DNA from: Cyanobacteria bacterium OH_SFB_17
GTDB taxonomy: Bacteria; Cyanobacteriota; Vampirovibrionia; Gastranaerophilales; Gastranaerophilaceae
Length of the DNA: 15,154 nucleotides
Direction of reading: 5' to 3'
NCBI GenBank assembly: GCA_023395735.1
Contig: JAEWYI010000006.1
Coordinates: 1 to 15,154, forward strand
Made by a program: the position numbers and the translations under genes. The notes beneath the pieces are model-generated. The model was not told where the DNA came from. It searched no databases and was given only the letters and a program-made list of their open reading frames with translations. Positions 11,177 through 15,154 of the stretch are shown one piece after another (position 1 is the first letter of the stretch; the number at the start of each line of letters is the position of its first letter).

Positions 11177-12736
11177 ATGTTTTGTTTTCAGTGTGAACAA
11201 ACGTCCAAAGGAGAAGGATGCAGACTTGCAGGAGTATGCGGCAAGCAAGGAACAAGTGCAGAAATTCAAGATGAAATAATTTCTAAAGTAAAAGAGCTTG
11301 CATTTTATGCAAACAAATTGCGCGAAAAAGATTACATAAATCAAAACGCTGATTTGGCAATGATTGAAGGACTATTTACAACAGTTACTAACGTTAATTT
11401 TGATGATGCAAGACTTGAAGGAGTAAAAAGAAGGATTCAAATACAAATAGAAGGGCTAAAAAATCTTATAGATGCAGAATACACGCCATTACCAACTTCT
11501 ATCGAAATGCGAAAAGCGGCATTAGGCGAAGATATTTTGTCGCTTCAAGAAATCATTATGTACGGATTAAAAGGTGCTGCTGCATACTACGATCACGCAC
11601 AAATCTTAGGCTACAAGGATGACAAAATCATCACTGATTTTTGGAAACTGCTTGATTCTTTAAACGATAAAGATGCTTCGGCTGATAAAATACTTGAAAA
11701 TGTTTTAAAAACAGGGGAGCTTAATTTCAGAGTAATGGAGCTTTTAGACAAAGCAAATACCTCTACATACGGTCATCCTGAGCCAACTCAAGTTAGAATT
11801 ACACCTATAAAAGGTAAGGCAATTCTTGTTTCAGGGCATGATTTGAAAGACTTGGAAGAGCTTTTAAAACAAACAGAAGGAAAAGGAATTAATATTTATA
11901 CCCACGGTGAAATGCTACCTACAAATGCATATCCCGGCTTAAAAAAATATAAACACCTTATCGGAAACTACGGCGGAGCCTGGCAAGACCAACAAAAGGA
12001 ATTTAAAGAGTTTCCAGGTTCAATTTTAATGACAACAAATTGCATACAAGATCCTAAAGAATATTCCGATAGAATTTTCACAACAGGACTTGTCGCATGG
12101 CCAAACGTTGTCCATGTAAAAAGAGATGATTTTTCAAAAGTTATTGAATCTGCGCTTTCTCAAGAAGGATTCAAAGAAGACAGCGAAGAAAAATATATCA
12201 CAATCGGGTTTGCAAGAAACACAGTACTTTCGGTTGCTCCAACAGTTGTAAACGCGGTAAAAGCAGGTCAAATAAGACATTTCTTTTTAATTGGCGGATG
12301 CGACGGAGCTAAAAGCGGAAGAAATTATTACACAGAATTTTCACAACTTGTGCCAAAAGATTGTATAATTTTAACTCTCGCTTGCGGAAAATACAGATTC
12401 AACAAGCTTGATTTTGGAGATATTGCAGGAATTCCAAGATTGCTGGATATTGGACAATGCAACGACGCCTATTCAGCTATCAAAATAGCGATGGCACTTG
12501 CAGAAGCTTTTGAAACGGATATTAACAGCCTTCCTTTGTCCATGATTCTTTCCTGGTATGAACAAAAAGCAGTCGCAATTCTTCTGACACTACTTTATCT
12601 TGGGGTGAAAAACATCAGGCTCGGGCCAACCTTACCTGCTTTTGTAAGCCCTAATGTTTTGAATATTTTGGTTGAAAAATTTGATATAAAACCAATTACG
12701 ACAGCAGAACAAGACCTGAAAGATATTTTAGGATAA
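11177..12736 (+). CDS. hcp: Hybrid-cluster protein Hcp (hydroxylamine / NO reductase)
   Basis: This 519-residue Hcp carries an N-terminal iron-sulfur cluster motif C3-x2-C6-x8-C15-x5-C21, the spacing of the form found in strict anaerobes (E. coli has C-x2-C-x11-C-x6-C). All ligands of the hybrid 4Fe-2S-2O cluster can be placed: H221, E245, C289, C375, C403, C428, E462 and K464. They fall 23, then 31-32 positions before the known Desulfovibrio residues, a consistent shift for a protein about 34 residues shorter. By family it reduces hydroxylamine in vitro and acts as an NO reductase protecting against nitrosative stress. It is cytoplasmic. The ribosome binding site is GAAAGGTGG (11161-11169). 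It is cotranscribed with the ferredoxin-like gene under the putative Rrf2 operator and ends in a strong terminator. Confidence 0.97.
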   Translation: MFCFQCEQTSKGEGCRLAGVCGKQGTSAEIQDEIISKVKELAFYANKLREKDYINQNADLAMIEGLFTTVTNVNFDDARLEGVKRRIQIQIEGLKNLIDAEYTPLPTSIEMRKAALGEDILSLQEIIMYGLKGAAAYYDHAQILGYKDDKIITDFWKLLDSLNDKDASADKILENVLKTGELNFRVMELLDKANTSTYGHPEPTQVRITPIKGKAILVSGHDLKDLEELLKQTEGKGINIYTHGEMLPTNAYPGLKKYKHLIGNYGGAWQDQQKEFKEFPGSILMTTNCIQDPKEYSDRIFTTGLVAWPNVVHVKRDDFSKVIESALSQEGFKEDSEEKYITIGFARNTVLSVAPTVVNAVKAGQIRHFFLIGGCDGAKSGRNYYTEFSQLVPKDCIILTLACGKYRFNKLDFGDIAGIPRLLDIGQCNDAYSAIKIAMALAEAFETDINSLPLSMILSWYEQKAVAILLTLLYLGVKNIRLGPTLPAFVSPNVLNILVEKFDIKPITTAEQDLKDILG

Positions 12737-12760
12737 AACAGATATCTATAAATTATCACC

Positions 12761-12791
12761 AAAAGGCTCTCTTTAAAAGAGAGCCTTTTTT
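12761..12791 (+). terminator. Intrinsic terminator after hcp, probably bidirectional
   Basis: AAAAGGCTCTCTT (12761-12773) pairs perfectly with AAGAGAGCCTTTT (12777-12789) around the loop TAA, and a run of six T starts at 12786. It lies between the convergent hcp and kinase-like genes. Read on the minus strand it also ends in TTTT, so it can serve both. Confidence 0.93.
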
Positions 12792-12814
12792 ATATCAATT
12801 ATAAATAATTTTAT

Positions 12815-13651
12815 CTAGCAAATAGAATCAATCGTTGAAAAAATCTTGTCTGTTATTATTTCGATGTAATCAATATCAACAAGCCCGTTGATTATAACAT
12901 CAGCAACTTTCATCGCTGGTCTGATAAATTCTTGAGCTGTTTTATTTACATCTCTAAACTGCAAATCAGCAGCAAGTCCTGTTTTACCTCGAGATTCCGC
13001 CCTTTTATACCATCTGTCTTTTAAAATATCAAGCGGGGTGAAAACATAAACTTTTACGTCCATAATCTCACGAAGGCCTTCGTTCAAGACATACAAACCT
13101 TCATTTAAAATCACTCTCGCCGGTTTTTTGATTTCACCATCTTGGAAAGATTCACAAGTTACAAAATCATATCTTGGCGAAATAATGGCTTTACCAGATT
13201 TCAAATCGATTAAGTGCTCTTTCATCAAGTCAAGATTAACAACATTTGGAGTGTCAAAACTGAAGCCTGTCTTAAAAAGCTTTTCGTAATTTCCAGCTTC
13301 TCTCAACTCTTTGGAAGTATCCTTAAAATAATCATCACATCTAATAACTGTATAAACACCGTCAATCTCGTCTTTAATACACGCTTTAACTGTATTATCA
13401 ACAAAAGTAGTTTTACCTGACGCAGATTCACCAGCTATACCGATAAGAAAATTTCTTTTTTTATCTTGAACCACTTTTCTGGCAATGTTCATAATAAAGT
13501 TGTCAGAAATTTTAATAAATAAAGGCTGTGGTTCGCGTTTGTCATCTTCAATAATCTGTTTTAACGCCTCAACGATAAGAGTAATCAACTCCATTTCGTG
13601 GCGCTTTGAATAAAAATCATATCCTGTTAGTTCAAAAGTTTTCTGTAACAT
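12815..13651 (-). CDS. Uridine kinase-like P-loop protein with N-terminal extension
   Basis: This 278-residue protein has a phosphoribulokinase/uridine-kinase type P-loop domain from about residue 68. Walker A is GESASGKT (74-81). RCDDYF (104-109) matches the uridine-kinase D-x-F/Y region, and FDTPNVVNLDLM (132-143) its F-D-x-P motif. PRYDFVT (159-165) resembles P-x-Y-D-F, ILNEGLYVL (181-189) resembles I-x-E-G, and RWYKRAESRGKTG (213-225) resembles the R-R-x-x-R-G lid. Uridine kinases are about 210 residues, so the first about 65 residues are an extra, probably helical domain. The nucleotide or sugar substrate cannot be read from sequence. ATG 13651 follows GGAAGAG closely. A TTG at 13702 would extend it by 17 residues but has poor spacing to AAGGA. 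It stands alone, divergent from the GHKL gene and convergent with hcp. Confidence 0.82.
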   Translation of the reverse strand: MLQKTFELTGYDFYSKRHEMELITLIVEALKQIIEDDKREPQPLFIKISDNFIMNIARKVVQDKKRNFLIGIAGESASGKTTFVDNTVKACIKDEIDGVYTVIRCDDYFKDTSKELREAGNYEKLFKTGFSFDTPNVVNLDLMKEHLIDLKSGKAIISPRYDFVTCESFQDGEIKKPARVILNEGLYVLNEGLREIMDVKVYVFTPLDILKDRWYKRAESRGKTGLAADLQFRDVNKTAQEFIRPAMKVADVIINGLVDIDYIEIITDKIFSTIDSIC

Positions 13652-13882
13652 TCTCTTCCAATTACTTAAATAACATGCTTTTCTTTTAATATAGTACCCC
13701 AAATTCCTTAAAATTTCTCGGATTGTGAAAAAAAGTTAATATTTAAAAAAATGTCAAGACGTGCTCAGTGTCACAAATTTTATTTTTTCTTTGAAAAATC
13801 ACCATTTTATCGAGAAAAATAGAGCAATTTTAATGTTTTTTTTGTTTTTTTAACTATAATTCCCATAAAAAAAAGAAGAAAT
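13652..13882. other. Divergent intergenic region between the kinase-like and GHKL genes
   Basis: This is very AT-rich. It holds the -10 box of the GHKL gene at 13855-13860. On the minus strand there is a TTGACA (13757-13752) without a matching -10, and a TATATT (13693-13688) without a -35. The more GC-rich patch TCAAGACGTGCTCAGTGTCACA (13754-13775) stands out from the A/T tracts, but I see no perfect symmetry in it. Confidence 0.4.
13855..13860 (+). promoter_or_regulatory. -10 box of the GHKL protein gene
   Basis: A perfect TATAAT lies 22 bases before the ATG. No good -35 is visible. A T-tract (13836-13851, broken by one G) lies directly upstream and may bend the DNA. The message would have a leader of about 16 bases with only a weak AGAAG ribosome binding site. 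Confidence 0.5.
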
Positions 13883-14902
13883 ATGATTCAATTAAAATTT
13901 AACAGCATACTAACCAGCGCGGTTGGGTATAGAAATTTTAACAAATCAACTGTTTTAAAACCGATTATGGCAGATTGTGTAAAGCTTTCTGGAAAAATTT
14001 CGGGCGATTTACACTTGAACTCAGTTGAAATAAAAAAATTGCTTAAAGAAACTGCTATGAAATTAAATAAAACCAATGATGTCATAAAGAAAACTCAAAT
14101 AGTGGATGAAAGTATCGCTCAACTTGGTGACAGTTTAAGATGCAAAGGTGCCATTGACGATACTCTTAGCAGAAGCCAAAGAAAATTTGACAGCACAAGA
14201 AGACACGAAATCATGGAAAACATGGTTTCAAAAATGTGTCTGAAAAACTTGCTGATACAAATCGGAGAAGAAAAAATGGCTCCTCGACAATACAATATTT
14301 TCTTTGCAAAAAATTCTAAAAAAATTCTCACAACAATAAACCGCTATGAAAGTTTTTTAAGCAACGGGCTCGAAAAAAACAAAGCACAACCGTCTTTAAT
14401 CTTTAACAATTCTATGGAATTTCCAATGATTGAAGCGCTTGAAAATAAAGTAAAACTCGAAAACCGAAACGCTGATATTTTGCAAAAATATGCATCTGGA
14501 ATATACTATCCGACTTACTCAGGAAAAGAAAGGGTCAATGATTTTGACCTTTACACCCTGTTTTCAAATTTAACTCAAAACGCCTGCAAATACAGTAAAA
14601 AAGGTGCTAAAGTAATAACCAATTTTGAAGAAACGATTATTGACGGCAAAAAACACCTCACTTTTTCAGTCAAAGACATGGGAATAGGGATTCCCAAAGA
14701 TGAATTAGAAAAAGTTCTTGAAGGCGAAAGAGCTACAAATGCTATTGGTTCTGGTAAGCAAGGCAGCGGTTTTGGACTTCAATGCACAAGCAGAATACTT
14801 AAAAATCTCAGTTCAAAATTAGAAATAAAATCTCCGCTTTATCCAAAAAATAAGATGTTTCCAGGAACAGAAATAAAATTTTCTATACCTATTGCGGATT
14901 AA
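13883..14902 (+). CDS. Soluble GHKL (histidine-kinase-type) ATPase protein
   Basis: This 339-residue protein has no membrane segment or signal peptide. The C-terminal third is a histidine-kinase-type ATP-binding domain. It has an N-box LFSNLTQNACKYSKKG (about 226-241, N229 and N233), a G1 box VKDMGIGIP (263-271, D265), and a G2 box G-S-G-F-G-L (294-299). The ending PGTEIKFSIPI matches the last strand of the fold. The first about 200 residues are helical and resemble no sensor domain I know. A possible phosphoacceptor is H108 in TRRHEIMENMVSKM, but this H-box is not convincing and sits far from the ATPase domain. No response regulator is adjacent. It could be an orphan cytoplasmic histidine kinase, an anti-sigma-type kinase, or a GHKL ATPase with another role. 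The divergent kinase-like gene and downstream pgk give no functional hint. Confidence 0.82.
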   Translation: MIQLKFNSILTSAVGYRNFNKSTVLKPIMADCVKLSGKISGDLHLNSVEIKKLLKETAMKLNKTNDVIKKTQIVDESIAQLGDSLRCKGAIDDTLSRSQRKFDSTRRHEIMENMVSKMCLKNLLIQIGEEKMAPRQYNIFFAKNSKKILTTINRYESFLSNGLEKNKAQPSLIFNNSMEFPMIEALENKVKLENRNADILQKYASGIYYPTYSGKERVNDFDLYTLFSNLTQNACKYSKKGAKVITNFEETIIDGKKHLTFSVKDMGIGIPKDELEKVLEGERATNAIGSGKQGSGFGLQCTSRILKNLSSKLEIKSPLYPKNKMFPGTEIKFSIPIAD

Positions 14903-14952
14903 AAGACTTGTTCTCCTGAAAAATGTTTGATTTTCAATATTTCTCCTTCCAC

Positions 14953-14980
14953 TTTACTTAAATTATTTATATTGTAAAAT
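14953..14980 (+). promoter_or_regulatory. Probable promoter of pgk
   Basis: TTTACT at 14953-14958 and TAAAAT at 14975-14980 are 16 bp apart. The leader would be about 30 bases and contains a clear AAGGAG. No terminator for the GHKL gene was found upstream, so readthrough is possible. Confidence 0.45.
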
Positions 14981-15016
14981 TAAGTTGCCGTGGATATAAA
15001 TAAAAAGGAGATAAAA

Positions 15017-15154
15017 ATGAAAAAATCAATTAGAGATCTTGGCGACGTAAAAGGTAAAAAAGCGTTGGTCAGAGTAGATATTAACGTGCCTTTGGATGCT
15101 GACAAAAATGTAACTGATGATACAAGAATTCAAGCTATCCTTCCAACCGTAAGG
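15017..15154 (+). CDS. pgk: Phosphoglycerate kinase, N-terminal 46 residues (cut by window edge)
   Basis: The first 46 codons are present and the frame is still open at the window end. The start (K-K-S-I-R-D-L), the block KALVRVDINVPLD (15-27) with the substrate-binding R-V-D-x-N-V-P, and the following D-D-T-R-I-Q-A-I-L-P-T are unmistakable Pgk sequence. The enzyme transfers phosphate from 1,3-bisphosphoglycerate to ADP in glycolysis. AAGGAG at 15005-15010 is 6 bases before the ATG. This is truncated only by the window, not a broken gene as far as can be seen. Confidence 0.96.
   Translation, partial: MKKSIRDLGDVKGKKALVRVDINVPLDADKNVTDDTRIQAILPTVR

Noticed and set aside
14903..14952. Terminator after the GHKL gene
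   Set aside because: Only a 5-bp A/T stem (GAAAA/TTTTC) with a 7-base loop is visible, too weak to call.
1..15154. CRISPR array, transposon, toxin-antitoxin or anti-phage system
   Set aside because: No regularly spaced repeats, transposase, integrase, paired small toxin-antitoxin genes or defence-type domains were found. The GHKL protein alone does not justify a defence call.

Overview
The window is an AT-rich bacterial chromosome segment with compact gene packing. Several cues suggest an anaerobic, diderm, gut-type relative of Cyanobacteria (Candidatus Melainabacteria, order Gastranaerophilales). The pilin-like protein has the FTLAEVLVV N-terminus and the D-I-N-G-x-K-x-P-N-T-Y-G-x-D loop that are abundant in that group. 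A MacAB-TolC type exporter implies an outer membrane, and an oxygen-sensitive type of hybrid-cluster protein implies anaerobiosis. This placement is inferred from recalled protein style, not from a search.

Layout, left to right. (1) 1-345: an intact tRNA-Gly(UCC), with a copy of its 5' end upstream, a copy of its 3' end plus T-run downstream, and hairpin-rich spacers between. (2) 541-1537 (+): a short MscS-type channel overlapping rlmH. (3) 1539-8566 (-): seven genes pointing left. In transcription order they are a dCMP-deaminase-like gene, galE, a TolC-like outer-membrane channel with its own extended -10 promoter, a MacA-like adaptor, a MacB-like ATPase and permease on separate genes, and an unknown tyrosine-rich exported protein. 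A perfect 14-bp hairpin without a T-run lies between macA and the ATPase gene. (4) 8674-9372 (+): a pilin-like protein with a near-consensus promoter. (5) 9374-9670 (-): a small exported protein. (6) 9845-12736 (+): an Rrf2-family regulator, a ferredoxin-like protein and hybrid-cluster protein Hcp, closed by a strong terminator. (7) 12815-13651 (-): a uridine-kinase-like P-loop protein. (8) 13883-14902 (+): a soluble GHKL (histidine-kinase-type) ATPase protein. (9) From 15017 (+): the first 46 codons of pgk, cut by the window edge.

Two functional units stand out. The tolC-macA-macB genes make a complete tripartite export pump, with an uncharacterised exported protein as the last gene. The Rrf2-ferredoxin-hcp cluster looks like a self-contained nitrosative-stress or redox unit. 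The Rrf2 promoter and the ferredoxin-hcp promoter share a 20-bp box that is identical at 18 positions, and the two differences are symmetric so that the palindrome AYTGGTACCART is kept. That is the strongest regulatory signal in the window and suggests autoregulation plus control of hcp. No CRISPR array, transposase, integrase or recognisable defence system was found.
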